Under the pieces are notes generated by a model. That model was not told the origin of the DNA. It saw only the letters and a list, made by a program, of their open reading frames with translations, and made no database searches. From contig JAEWWT010000025.1 in NCBI GenBank assembly GCA_023396225.1, forward strand, positions 1-64,000: a DNA stretch of 64,000 nt, written 5' to 3'. Below are positions 7,263-16,100 of this stretch, piece by piece; position 1 is the stretch's first letter; each line of letters opens with the position of its first letter. The DNA is from Bacillota bacterium. Lineage in GTDB: Bacteria; Bacillota; Clostridia; Oscillospirales; Ruminococcaceae. Both the position numbers and the translations under genes were made by a program.

Positions 7263-9845
7263 TTATTCATTATCTTCCGTTGTTTCAGTTGTATCCTCAG
7301 TATCATCATCCGGCACTGGTTCTTCAACTATTACTTCGGACTGCTCTTCCTTCTTTGCTTCTTCGATTTCTGCTGCAAGTTCTGCTTCGGAAGGCTCTTC
7401 AATTGCCTCAATTTCTGCTGTATCGTCATGCTCGGTTCTTGTAAATGTTACCAATCTTACATCTTCTGCAAGTCTCATAACCCTTACACCTGTTGCATAT
7501 CTTCCCATCGTTCTAATATCACTTACTCTGATTCTGATAACAATACCATCAGTTGAAATCATAATGATATCGTCCGTTTCATCAACAACCTTGATACCGC
7601 AGACATGTCCCTTTTCTTCGCTGACCTTGTAGTTAAGCATACCATAGCCGCCTCTGTTCTGGATACGGTATGAGTCAAGCTCTGTTCTTCTTCCGCTGCC
7701 CTTGTCGGATACTGTCAGAACGGTTGCGCCATCTCTTACTCTTGCCATTGAAACAACACTGTCGGCTTCACGAAGCTTAATAGCCTTAACGCCGTGTGCT
7801 ATTCTTGAAAGCGGGCGAATCTTGTTTTCTTCTATTCTGATTGCATAACCATTTCTTGTTGCAACGATAACCTGTGCGCTGCCGTCAGTCATTCTAACGC
7901 CTGCAATTTCGTCACCATCATCAAGACCAATAGCACGAAGACCATTCTTACGTACATTCTTATATGCTTCAAGTGGGGTTCTCTTAATTTTGCCGTTCTT
8001 TGTCACCATGACAATAAACTTGCCAGGCTCGAAGTCGGATGTCTTAATCATAGCGGCAATCTTTTCGCCCTCAGTGAGAGGTAAGAGGTTGACTGCGTTT
8101 ACGCCCCTTGACTGCTTTCCGCCCTCCGGAATTTCGTAACATTTCATCTTGTACATGATACCCTTGTTTGTAATGAACAGAACATGGTCATGGGTAGATG
8201 AAATGAACATTTCCTGTACAAAGTCCTCTTCACGCTGTTTCATTCCTGAAACACCTCTGCCGCCTCTGTTCTGTGCTTTATAGAAGCTTACAGGCTGGCG
8301 CTTGATGTAACCAATATCTGTAAGAGTTACAACGCATTCTTCAACAGGAATAAGATCCTCAATATCAACTTCACCGCTGATATTTTCAATTGATGTTCTT
8401 CTGTCATCGCCATACTTTGTTTTGATAACTTCAAGTTCTTCCTTGATTATTTCAAGAATCTTGTTTCTGTCAGCAAGGATTGCTTCCAACTCGTTTATCT
8501 TTGCTTCAATATCAGCGAGTTCATCAATAATCTTCTGACGTTCCATGTTTGAAATCTGATACATACGCATCTGTGCGATTGCGTCTGCCTGAAGGTCAGA
8601 AAGGCCAAATCTCTCAGAAAGTCTTGCCTTTATATTCTGCAAATTATCAGAAGTACGGCATATCTTTACAACTTCGTCAATGTTTTCAACGGCAATAGCA
8701 AGACCCTGTAAAATATGCTCTCTTTCACGGAGCTTTCTAAGGTCAAACTTTGTACGTCTTATGATAACATCAACTTGGAAGTCAATATATTCTGTGAGCA
8801 TCTGCTTGAGCGAAAGAACCTTAGGCTCTCCTCTTACAAGCGCAATCATGATTACACCACAAGTATCCTGAAGCTGTGTGAATGTGAAAAGCTTGTTCAG
8901 AACAACCTGCGGAATAGCATCCTTTTTAAGCTCAATAACTATTCTTACATTGTGATCCTTATCGGATTCATCACGGATAAAGTGAATACCGTCAACTCTC
9001 TTATCCTTGACAAGATTAGCCATGTTCTCGATAAGCCTTGCCTTGTTTACCATGTAAGGCAATTCAGTAACAACTATGCAGGTACGTCCCTTAATTTCTT
9101 CAATATTTGTAACACTGCGGAGAATTATCTTTCCTCGTCCTGTAGCATAAGCGGCTCTTATTCCGGCTCTTCCCATGATAATACCACCGGTAGGGAAGTC
9201 AGGACCCTTAATACATTCCATTATGTCCTCAAGGTCTGCTTCAGGATTTTCTATAAGAAGTTTTATTGCGTCAATTGTTTCCCTTAGGTTATGCGGCGGG
9301 ATATTTGTTGCCATTCCGACAGCAATACCAGTTGAACCATTTACGAGAAGGTTAGGGAATCTTGACGGAAGAACTTCCGGTTCAGGAATTGTATCATCAT
9401 AGTTCTTTGCAAAAGGAATAGTGTCCTTGTTGATGTCAGTCATCATTTCGCCTGCGATTTTTGACATCTTTGCTTCTGTATATCGGTAAGCAGCAGCCGG
9501 GTCACCGTCGATTGAACCAAAGTTGCCCTGACCAAAAACAAGCGGATAACGCAGAGAAAAGTCCTGTGCAAGTCTTACAAGTGCATCATAAACTGATGCG
9601 TCACCATGCGGGTGATATTTACCGAGAACTTCACCGACGGTGTATGCGCACTTACGGGTTTTCTTCTCATAAGTATTTCCTGCCTCATTCATTGTATATA
9701 TAATACGTCTGTGAACAGGCTTCAATCCGTCTCGCACATCAGGAAGCGCACGGGACACGATTACTGACATTGAATATTCAAGGAAAGATTTCTTCATTTC
9801 CTTTTCAATGTCCATATGAATGACTTTTGTATTGTCGTTATACAA
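7263..9845 (-). CDS. gyrA: DNA gyrase subunit A
   Basis: The cleavage/religation subunit of DNA gyrase. TTG 9845 is preferred: AAGGAG lies 9 bases upstream, and numbering from it matches E. coli GyrA exactly, with the catalytic tyrosine at 122 (AAAYRYT) and position 87 aspartate. The track could also begin at TTG 9854, but the ribosome site would touch it. The protein is 860 residues with the GyrA box QNRGGRGV in the C-terminal pinwheel and an Asp/Glu-rich tail of about 50 residues. Position 83 is alanine rather than the usual serine/threonine. It is downstream of gyrB and a YcxB-like gene on the same strand. Confidence 0.98.
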   Translation of the reverse strand: MYNDNTKVIHMDIEKEMKKSFLEYSMSVIVSRALPDVRDGLKPVHRRIIYTMNEAGNTYEKKTRKCAYTVGEVLGKYHPHGDASVYDALVRLAQDFSLRYPLVFGQGNFGSIDGDPAAAYRYTEAKMSKIAGEMMTDINKDTIPFAKNYDDTIPEPEVLPSRFPNLLVNGSTGIAVGMATNIPPHNLRETIDAIKLLIENPEADLEDIMECIKGPDFPTGGIIMGRAGIRAAYATGRGKIILRSVTNIEEIKGRTCIVVTELPYMVNKARLIENMANLVKDKRVDGIHFIRDESDKDHNVRIVIELKKDAIPQVVLNKLFTFTQLQDTCGVIMIALVRGEPKVLSLKQMLTEYIDFQVDVIIRRTKFDLRKLREREHILQGLAIAVENIDEVVKICRTSDNLQNIKARLSERFGLSDLQADAIAQMRMYQISNMERQKIIDELADIEAKINELEAILADRNKILEIIKEELEVIKTKYGDDRRTSIENISGEVDIEDLIPVEECVVTLTDIGYIKRQPVSFYKAQNRGGRGVSGMKQREEDFVQEMFISSTHDHVLFITNKGIMYKMKCYEIPEGGKQSRGVNAVNLLPLTEGEKIAAMIKTSDFEPGKFIVMVTKNGKIKRTPLEAYKNVRKNGLRAIGLDDGDEIAGVRMTDGSAQVIVATRNGYAIRIEENKIRPLSRIAHGVKAIKLREADSVVSMARVRDGATVLTVSDKGSGRRTELDSYRIQNRGGYGMLNYKVSEEKGHVCGIKVVDETDDIIMISTDGIVIRIRVSDIRTMGRYATGVRVMRLAEDVRLVTFTRTEHDDTAEIEAIEEPSEAELAAEIEEAKKEEQSEVIVEEPVPDDDTEDTTETTEDNE

Positions 9846-9877
9846 AATAAACAACTCCTTAATTTCTGTGGAACGTT

Positions 9878-10609
9878 TTAAACCGCTTTATATCTTATGC
9901 CCATGATATTTGAAAGCTTGTCCTTTACTGTCTGAACATCATATGCCTTGAATGCTGATTTAGGTATGATAAAAACATAAGATTTCTTCACAACAAGAAT
10001 ATACATATCATCTTTATCAAGAAAATCTACAATAGGTGAATCCAGATGAATTATAGTAGCTGGGATTTGACCGTCATCTTTATCTTCATTTTCAATATCT
10101 GCCTCAATCTTTTCTTCTTCGGAAGTTTTATTTGCCGTTTCTTTTTTTTCCTCGGTTAACTCCTCATGACTTTCCTCTTGTGGAAGATTGTCGGAAAGAG
10201 TGGAAATTCTTATCTTATCGGTAAAAATCTCTGCCTTGTATTCAGTCCCCTCAAGCTCATCAATTCCGGCTTTGAGTTTTTTCATATTTGCTATAGGCCC
10301 CTGAACAAAATAAATTCCGATGCTCAAAGCAATGAGAATGAAGAAAAACGGCATTGCGTCCTTTTGTCCAGCCTGATAATTTGTAACAATCATCATAACA
10401 GAAGAAGCTATAGCAAGCAAAACAAGGAAAAGTCTAAAAGCAATCTTATTGTAAACATATTTCTTTCTAAATATCTTATAACCCGTCATAATCATTTCCG
10501 TACTGCTTTTATAAGTACCCTCTGCAAGCAATGTTTCTGTTTTTCCCTCTGTTCCGTCATCGTAAATATCGTCTGTATTATCACTGAACATATCTTTAAA
10601 AACTGACAT
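9878..10609 (-). CDS. YcxB-like membrane protein
   Basis: A 243-residue protein between gyrB and gyrA. Two transmembrane helices lie at about residues 57-76 and 86-104 (FFFILIALSIGIYFVQG). A Glu/Lys-rich stretch (about 145-185) follows, then a C-terminal strand-rich part (MYILVVKKSYVFIIPKSAF) that resembles the YcxB family C-terminal domain. The acidic insert is probably disordered. It starts 57 bases after the gyrB stop and ends 32 bases before the gyrA start, so it is co-oriented and probably co-transcribed with both. Its role is unknown; the family call is moderate. Confidence 0.8.
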   Translation of the reverse strand: MSVFKDMFSDNTDDIYDDGTEGKTETLLAEGTYKSSTEMIMTGYKIFRKKYVYNKIAFRLFLVLLAIASSVMMIVTNYQAGQKDAMPFFFILIALSIGIYFVQGPIANMKKLKAGIDELEGTEYKAEIFTDKIRISTLSDNLPQEESHEELTEEKKETANKTSEEEKIEADIENEDKDDGQIPATIIHLDSPIVDFLDKDDMYILVVKKSYVFIIPKSAFKAYDVQTVKDKLSNIMGIRYKAV

Positions 10610-10666
10610 TATTCTGACTATGCTTTAAAATGAAAAGCATATCTCCTTTCATGTTGTTGAAGTAAG

Positions 10667-12619
10667 CTATATGTCAAGATTCTGAACATATCTTGCATTC
10701 TTTTCAATGAATTCTCTTCTTGGCTGAACCTTGTCGCCCATAAGGATAGTAAAAATTTCATCTGCCTTGGCAGCATCCTCCATTTCAACCTTAACAATTG
10801 TTCTTGTTTCTGGATTCATTGTTGTTTCCCAAAGCTGTTCAGGTGACATTTCTCCAAGACCTTTATATCGTGATACGTCAACCTTTGCCTGTAGGTTTCC
10901 CGCCTTGAGTTCATTAATATAAAAATCTCTCTCTTCATCAGAAAATGCATATCTTATCTGCTTGCCTCTGAACACCTTGAAAAGAGGAGGCTGTGCAATA
11001 TAAATATTTCCGTTTGAAATAAGCTGACGCATAAATCTGAAAAAGAATGTCAGAAGAAGTGTTCTGATATGTGAACCGTCGACATCGGCATCGGCCATGA
11101 TAATGATTTTTCCGTAACGGAGCTTTGCAATATCAAAATCTTCACCGATTGAAGTTCCGAGAGCTGTAACAACAGGCATAAGCTTTTCGTTGCCATAAAC
11201 CTTATCAATACGAGCCTTTTCAACGTTGAGCATTTTTCCCCAAAGAGGGAGAATAGCCTGATAACGTCTGTCACGTCCCTGCTTTGCGGAGCCGCCTGCG
11301 GAATCTCCTTCGACGATGTAAACTTCTGTGAACTCAATGTCCTTTTCGGAGCAATCTGCAAGCTTTCCCGGAAGTGAAGCAGATTCCATTGCGGACTTTC
11401 TTCTTGCAGTTTCTCTTGCCTTTTTTGCTGCCTCTCTTGCTCTCTGTGCAGCGACGGACTTATCAAAAATAGCCCTTGCAGCAGCAGGATTTTCTTCAAG
11501 GTAGCACATGAGCTTTTCCTGAACCATATTTTCAACTAAAGGTCTTACCTCAGGGTTGCCAAGCCGTCCCTTTGTCTGTCCTTCAAATTCACAGTCGGTA
11601 AGCTTTACGGATACGATAGCTGTAAGTCCCTCTCGAACATCATCACCGAGAAGCTTGTCACCGTCTTTAAGGAGATTGAACTTCTTGCCGTATTCATTTA
11701 TAACCTTTGTAAGAGCGTTCTTGAAACCTGTTTCATGTGTACCACCGTCTATTGTATGGATATTGTTTGCGAAAGAAAGTATAACTTCATTGTAGCTGTC
11801 GTTATACTGCATAGCAACTTCAGCAGTGGAGTCACCAAGAACTCCGCTTACATATATAACTTCCTCTGTGAGAGGTTCAAGTCCCTTTGTCTTGTGGATA
11901 TGTTCAACGAACTGTCTGATACCGCCCTCATAGTGAAGGGTTGCTCCTTCATCCTCTGTTCCACGTTTATCTGTAAACACAATTTTTATGCCTGCATTAA
12001 GGAAAGCCTGTTCACGAAGTCTTTTCAGAAGTATTTCGTATTCATATTCAGTTGTTTCTTCAAATATTTCATGGTCAGCCTTGAACTTTACGGATGTACC
12101 TGTAACATCTGTATCTCCAATAATTTTGAGAGGTTCGCTGTAATGACCTCTTTCAAAACGCTGGAAATAAACGTGTTTTCCGTCCTTTACTGTAAGTTCA
12201 AGCCATTCAGAAAGAGCATTAACAACAGATGCACCAACGCCGTGAAGACCGCCTGCAACCTTATATCCGCCGCCGCCAAACTTACCGCCGGCATGGAGGA
12301 TTGTATAAACAACTGTTGCGGCAGAAATCCCTTCCTTTGCGTGAATTCCGACAGGTATACCTCTTCCGTTATCGGAAACCTGAATGATGTTGTCAGGGAG
12401 AATTTCAACGTCGATCTGTGAGCAATAGCCTGCAAGTGCTTCGTCGATTGAATTATCCACGATTTCGTATACAAGGTGGTGCAGACCCTTAGGGCCAGTT
12501 GAACCGATATACATACCAGGACGTTTTCTTACAGCTTCAAGTCCCTCAAGAACCTGAATCTGACTTTCATCATAAGCGTGTTCTGTGTTTGTGTTGTTGA
12601 TATTCTTGTTATCAGACAT
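10667..12619 (-). CDS. gyrB: DNA gyrase subunit B
   Basis: The ATPase subunit of gyrase, 650 residues, normal for the short Gram-positive form. The GHKL ATP site is clear (VYEIVDNSIDEA, DNGRGIP, GGLHGVG). The Toprim motifs are EGDSAGGSAKQGRDR and MADADVDGSHI. In the quinolone-pocket motif the usual PLRGK/PLKGK reads PLWGK, with Trp460 where E. coli has Lys447. The N-terminus (Asn-rich, residues 1-20) is variable in the family. AAAGGAAAGG precedes the ATG. The gene follows remB on the same strand across a 194-base gap that holds a hairpin repeat. Confidence 0.98.
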   Translation of the reverse strand: MSDNKNINNTNTEHAYDESQIQVLEGLEAVRKRPGMYIGSTGPKGLHHLVYEIVDNSIDEALAGYCSQIDVEILPDNIIQVSDNGRGIPVGIHAKEGISAATVVYTILHAGGKFGGGGYKVAGGLHGVGASVVNALSEWLELTVKDGKHVYFQRFERGHYSEPLKIIGDTDVTGTSVKFKADHEIFEETTEYEYEILLKRLREQAFLNAGIKIVFTDKRGTEDEGATLHYEGGIRQFVEHIHKTKGLEPLTEEVIYVSGVLGDSTAEVAMQYNDSYNEVILSFANNIHTIDGGTHETGFKNALTKVINEYGKKFNLLKDGDKLLGDDVREGLTAIVSVKLTDCEFEGQTKGRLGNPEVRPLVENMVQEKLMCYLEENPAAARAIFDKSVAAQRAREAAKKARETARRKSAMESASLPGKLADCSEKDIEFTEVYIVEGDSAGGSAKQGRDRRYQAILPLWGKMLNVEKARIDKVYGNEKLMPVVTALGTSIGEDFDIAKLRYGKIIIMADADVDGSHIRTLLLTFFFRFMRQLISNGNIYIAQPPLFKVFRGKQIRYAFSDEERDFYINELKAGNLQAKVDVSRYKGLGEMSPEQLWETTMNPETRTIVKVEMEDAAKADEIFTILMGDKVQPRREFIEKNARYVQNLDI

Positions 12620-12711
12620 AATACCTTTCCTTTCTGAGTATTGCTATACAAAACTCACAGCTTAAAAATTAAGCTAATTGTAAAATCTAAAACATAAAAG
12701 TTCGTCAAACT

Positions 12712-12812
12712 GCTTGTTTTGCGAAGCAAAATCAAGAATGGAGTGAGTGACTGACTTTTCGACCAAGGCTCCGCCTTTGGATACCGCAAGCTGTGCTCAG
12801 CTTGACCAGCCT
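12712..12812 (-). repeat. 101-bp intergenic hairpin repeat, copy 1 (after remB)
   Basis: Nearly identical to 14655-14757 apart from a 2-base indel and a few substitutions, in the same orientation. Read on the minus strand it begins 2 bases after the remB stop and holds three short stems: CAAGCTG/CAGCTTG, CCAAAGG/CCTTGG and TTTTGC/GCAAAA. There is no open frame and no target duplication. Confidence 0.85.
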
Positions 12813-12813
12813 G

Positions 12814-13065
12814 TTATGCTTTTGCTCTTTTCCTTAATGTAGAACATGATATCTGGGAGATATATACCGTCTGCCCTCCGCCTTTATCAATGCACAGTAC
12901 AAATGACTTCGGCATTTCATAGGACACGTTTACAACCTTCCCGTTTTTTCCTGCCGATGACAGAAAATCTTTCGTAATTCTTCCGACAGATGTATTTTCT
13001 ATATCAAATATACCTATAATATCACTGCTTTTTACAACCGTATTTTCACCGAGATGCAGATACAT
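12814..13065 (-). CDS. remB: Extracellular matrix regulator RemB (YaaB, DUF370)
   Basis: An 83-residue DNA-binding regulator family member; Bacillus RemB sits at the same place between recF and gyrB and promotes biofilm matrix gene expression together with RemA. Family hallmarks are MYLHLGENTVVKSSDIIGIF at the N-terminus, PKSFVLC in the middle and SCSTLRKRA at the C-terminus. It starts 17 bases after the recF stop, so the two are probably one transcript. A 101-bp hairpin repeat follows its stop. Confidence 0.92.
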   Translation of the reverse strand: MYLHLGENTVVKSSDIIGIFDIENTSVGRITKDFLSSAGKNGKVVNVSYEMPKSFVLCIDKGGGQTVYISQISCSTLRKRAKA

Positions 13066-13082
13066 CTATATTACCATCCCTT

Positions 13083-14207
13083 TCAGCAATGATTTGCGAT
13101 TTTGCCTTCTTTAAGGTAGAACACTTTTCCGCCTGTCATTTCGGATATGAATTTATCATCACAGCAAGTAATAAGCACCTGCATGCCCTCTATTGAACCA
13201 AGAATAAACCTCTGCCTTTTTCTGTCTAGTTCGGAAAGTACATCATCAAGCAGTATTACAGGCGCTTCTCCCGTTTCATCCCTCAAAATCTGTGCCTGCG
13301 CAAGCTTCATTACAAGCGCAACGGATCTTGCCTGTCCCTGTGAGCCAAACTCTCGGGTGCGGAGTGAATTTATTCCTGTGATAATATCGTCACGATGAAC
13401 TCCAACAAGAGTATAACCAGCCCTTATATCATCACTGACATTCTTTTTCAGCCGTTCAAGATATACATTGTAAAGTTCGCCATCATAATCGGTTTTGCCC
13501 TCCAATGTGTCATATATTGTTGACTGATAGTATAACTGCATATTTTCTTTACCATCTGTAATTAAATCATATAATCTGTTAGTATAATTATTTAGTTTAT
13601 TACAGTATGTATATCTCAATACAGAAATATATGCACCTGATTTTGCAAGCTGTTCGTCCCATATATCAAGCATTGCAGGATCACCTCTGCCCATAGAGAT
13701 ATCTTTGAGAAGAGCATTTCTTTGTGACAAGATATTGTTATATTTATTCAACGCCGCTACATAAGACGGCTTAATCTGTGAAACGGACATATCTGCAAAA
13801 AGACGTCTGTTATCGGGCGAGCCTTTTGAAAGCTCAAGATCTTCAGGCGTGAAAATTACAGCTTTAAGACTTCCGAAAAGCCTTGACAACAGGGTAAGCT
13901 TAACACCGTTAAGGGTGACAAGCTTGTCTTTGACATTGTTTCGGTTTACCTTGAACTCTATTTGCTGAGTTCGGCGGCTGTCGGTAAAATCAATCTTTAT
14001 TTCTGCTTGCTCGCAATCAAATCCAATAAAATCCTTATCTCGAGTACCTCTGAAAGACTTACAGCCTGTGCAGAGCCATATTGATTCAATAAGGTTTGTT
14101 TTGCCCTGTGCGTTATCGCCGCAGAAAATATTCAGATTATTATCAAGCTTAATATCTATAGCTGACAGGTTTTTATATCCGTCGGCACAAACTCTGTTTA
14201 TAATCAA
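13083..14207 (-). CDS. recF: DNA replication and repair protein RecF
   Basis: An SMC-like ATPase that helps load RecA at single-strand gaps. The Walker A motif GDNAQGKTN is at residues 30-38, the ABC-type signature region is FGSQGQARSVAL, and Walker B is VILLDDVLSELD. Length 374 is typical. The start is TTG with GAGGT about 9 bases upstream; no ATG gives a better N-terminus (MIINRVCADGYKNL matches the family). It lies 64 bases after yaaA in the standard dnaA-dnaN-yaaA-recF series. Confidence 0.97.
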   Translation of the reverse strand: MIINRVCADGYKNLSAIDIKLDNNLNIFCGDNAQGKTNLIESIWLCTGCKSFRGTRDKDFIGFDCEQAEIKIDFTDSRRTQQIEFKVNRNNVKDKLVTLNGVKLTLLSRLFGSLKAVIFTPEDLELSKGSPDNRRLFADMSVSQIKPSYVAALNKYNNILSQRNALLKDISMGRGDPAMLDIWDEQLAKSGAYISVLRYTYCNKLNNYTNRLYDLITDGKENMQLYYQSTIYDTLEGKTDYDGELYNVYLERLKKNVSDDIRAGYTLVGVHRDDIITGINSLRTREFGSQGQARSVALVMKLAQAQILRDETGEAPVILLDDVLSELDRKRQRFILGSIEGMQVLITCCDDKFISEMTGGKVFYLKEGKIANHC

Positions 14208-14271
14208 AGCGATAACCTCAATTTAATTTACTGATTGTATATAAAACTATATAATATACAGAATATCTGCA

Positions 14272-14490
14272 TTATTCTACAGTAATATCCTGATTATTAA
14301 CGGTAACAATGTCACCAGAGCGGATTTTCTTTCCTCTCATTGTACAGACTTCACCGTTGACTTTAACCTTGCCTGATTGAACCATTTCTTTTCCTTCGGA
14401 ACCAATTGAAACAGCGCCGGCAAATTTAAGAAGCTGATCAAGCTTGATAAATTCAGTTGTAATTTTAACTTCACTATCCATATTAACCAT
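14272..14490 (-). CDS. yaaA: S4-domain RNA-binding protein YaaA
   Basis: A small S4-type RNA-binding protein of about 72 residues, found between dnaN and recF across Firmicutes and linked in Bacillus to ribosome biogenesis. The S4 core reads LDQLLKFAGAVSIGSEGKEM, then VQSGKVKVNGEVCTMRGKKI and GDIVTV. ATG 14490 (or 14481, three codons later) gives the family N-terminus. The frame stays open upstream to 14583, but that part translates the hairpin string at 14526-14584 and is unlikely to be real. The Shine-Dalgarno is weak (AAAGAAAGA). Confidence 0.92.
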   Translation of the reverse strand: MVNMDSEVKITTEFIKLDQLLKFAGAVSIGSEGKEMVQSGKVKVNGEVCTMRGKKIRSGDIVTVNNQDITVE

Positions 14491-14525
14491 TCTTTCTTTA
14501 CTAAACAAAGCAAAAATAGATTGAT

Positions 14526-14654
14526 CCAGCGCAATCTCGCGCTGGTCAGTCCAGGTGAAACCTGGTCGTGCTCCGCAGATCACGAAATTCTCTAAATCAA
14601 AAAAAACGGAGAAACGGTGAGAAAAGCGACAGCTTTTCGTCGTTGCGACAGTCA
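14526..14654 (-). repeat. String of short hairpins upstream of yaaA
   Basis: Successive perfect or near-perfect stems: CCAGCGC/GCGCTGG (14526-14545), CCAGGT/ACCTGG (14551-14565), CGTG..TC-CGCA-GA..CACG (14567-14584), GAAAAGC/GCTTTTC (14621-14638) and GTCG/CGAC. Positions 14600-14639 recur in inverted plus-strand orientation at 30598-30637, which is the same sense relative to transcription at both sites. It is continuous with the 103-bp repeat that follows dnaN. Confidence 0.7.
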
Positions 14655-14757
14655 GCTTGTTTTGCGAAGCAAAATCAAGAATGGAGTGATTGACTGAGAC
14701 TTTACGACCAAGGCTCCGCCTTTGGATACCGCAAGCTGTGCTCAGCTTGACCAGCCT
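14655..14757 (-). repeat. 103-bp intergenic hairpin repeat, copy 2 (after dnaN)
   Basis: Second copy of the element at 12712-12812, same orientation. On the minus strand it begins 2 bases after the dnaN stop. The three stems and their loops are conserved; differences cluster in the linker around the GAGTGA/GAGTGATTGACTGA stretch. Confidence 0.85.
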
Positions 14758-14759
14758 TT

Positions 14760-15872
14760 TTAATCCGCCTTTAGTCTTACAGGTAGCACAAGGAATGTAT
14801 ATGCATCTCCGTCAAGCGGTACTATTTTCATTGGTGAAAGTCCGCCATTAAGTTCAAGCTTTACCTTATCAGATTCTGTTGCCCTTACTGCATCAAGAAG
14901 ATATCGGCAATTAAATCCTATTTCAACCATTGGTCCTGAAATATCCACATTGAATTCATCATAAAGCTTTCCAAGTCCTGTTGAACAAGAAATCTTTACC
15001 TTACCGTTTTCAAAATGACACTTTACAGGAGCTTTCATCTTCTCATTGATAAGAAGTGAACATCTTTCAAGGCTGCCAATGAGCTGTTTTGTGTTAAGAA
15101 TAATTTCTGTTGTATGTGCAGTAGGAAGAGAACCTTTATAATTATGAAACTCGCCCTCAAGTAGTCTTGAAATAACCATATATCCATTAATTTCAAAAGA
15201 AATATGCTTTTTTGATACATAAAGAGTAACATTCTGCTTGTCATCATCTTTTAAAAGCTTTGAAACTTCAGAAAGTGCCTTTGCCTTTACAACGAAATTA
15301 AAAATATCTTCTGTATTTAGTTTTTCTGTCCTTATAGCAAGTCTGAATCCGTCGATAGCAACAAGATTGAATCTTCCATCCTTAATGTCAAAAAGCTCGC
15401 CCATAAGAACCGGCTTGTTATCAACAACAGCAACAGCAAATATAGTCTGATTAATCATATTTTTAAGGAGTGGCTGAGATACTGAAAAACTGTTATCCTT
15501 GTCAGAATTAGGAATAGATGGATATTCATCAGCAGACAATGCAAGAATTTTATATTCAGCAGACATACATTTTATAGTAGTAGTCATATTTTCGTCAATT
15601 TCAAATGTAATCTGTTCTGACGGCATCTTTCTTACAATTTCACCGAAAAGACGGCAGTTAAGAATAAATTCTCCGTAATCTTCAGATTCTACAGGGATTG
15701 TAGTCTGTATTCCAAGTTCAAGATCATATCCTGTTATTTCAAGTTTATTTTTATCAAGGAAAAGCTTTATCCCTTCAAGTGCCGTAATCGGAGATTTAGG
15801 AGGAACAGCTCTTGATACATTCATAATTGCTTCATTAAGGGCAGTTTGTTCGCAGGTAAACTTCAAAGTCAA
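14760..15872 (-). CDS. dnaN: DNA polymerase III sliding clamp (beta subunit)
   Basis: The processivity clamp of the replicative polymerase, 370 residues, normal length. Three clamp domains can be followed: an N-terminal MTLKFTCEQTALNEAIMNVS, the central FNLVAIDGFRLAIRTEKL motif, and the C-terminal LSPMKIVPLDG then YTFLVLPVRL, which is the family terminus. AAAGGATG precedes the ATG. It is separated from dnaA by the 742-base origin region and followed by hairpin repeats and yaaA. Confidence 0.98.
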   Translation of the reverse strand: MTLKFTCEQTALNEAIMNVSRAVPPKSPITALEGIKLFLDKNKLEITGYDLELGIQTTIPVESEDYGEFILNCRLFGEIVRKMPSEQITFEIDENMTTTIKCMSAEYKILALSADEYPSIPNSDKDNSFSVSQPLLKNMINQTIFAVAVVDNKPVLMGELFDIKDGRFNLVAIDGFRLAIRTEKLNTEDIFNFVVKAKALSEVSKLLKDDDKQNVTLYVSKKHISFEINGYMVISRLLEGEFHNYKGSLPTAHTTEIILNTKQLIGSLERCSLLINEKMKAPVKCHFENGKVKISCSTGLGKLYDEFNVDISGPMVEIGFNCRYLLDAVRATESDKVKLELNGGLSPMKIVPLDGDAYTFLVLPVRLKAD

Positions 15873-15969
15873 ACATCCTTTCGTTTTGTAAATACGCTTA
15901 TGATTTATATTTATGTAATTTTAAGTTTTCCACACACATATTTTTCGTAATAATCAGAAATTTATTTTT

Positions 15970-16040
15970 ATGATATAAAATAATATAATATAATTATTAT
16001 AAAATAGCAGTAGCAGTAGAGGATGTGGAATTGTGGAAAA
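15970..16040 (-). other. Basal unwinding system: DnaA boxes, DnaA-trio, AT-rich element
   Basis: On the minus strand two DnaA boxes (16040-16032 TTTTCCACA, 16032-16024 AATTCCACA) are followed by a 4-base spacer, then a triplet run. On the opposite strand the run reads TAG CAG TAG CAG TAG (16005-16019), matching the DnaA-trio pattern with its invariant middle A. The AT-rich unwinding element at 15970-16004 follows. Order and spacing fit the bacterial core-origin architecture. Confidence 0.82.
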
Positions 16041-16100
16041 GCATTTCAAACTCTTTTAAATGCTGAATTTATCTTTCCCAACAGCTTAACCTGAAAACTT

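Noticed and set aside
8715..9287. 190-residue plus-strand frame
   Set aside because: Lies entirely antisense within gyrA and has no ribosome site or family resemblance; it is a shadow of gyrA codon bias.
11735..12421. 228-residue plus-strand frame
   Set aside because: Antisense to gyrB, Cys/Phe/Asn-rich composition typical of a reverse shadow.
14491..14583. N-terminal extension of YaaA
   Set aside because: The extra 31 codons translate the hairpin string upstream; the S4 family starts near 14490.
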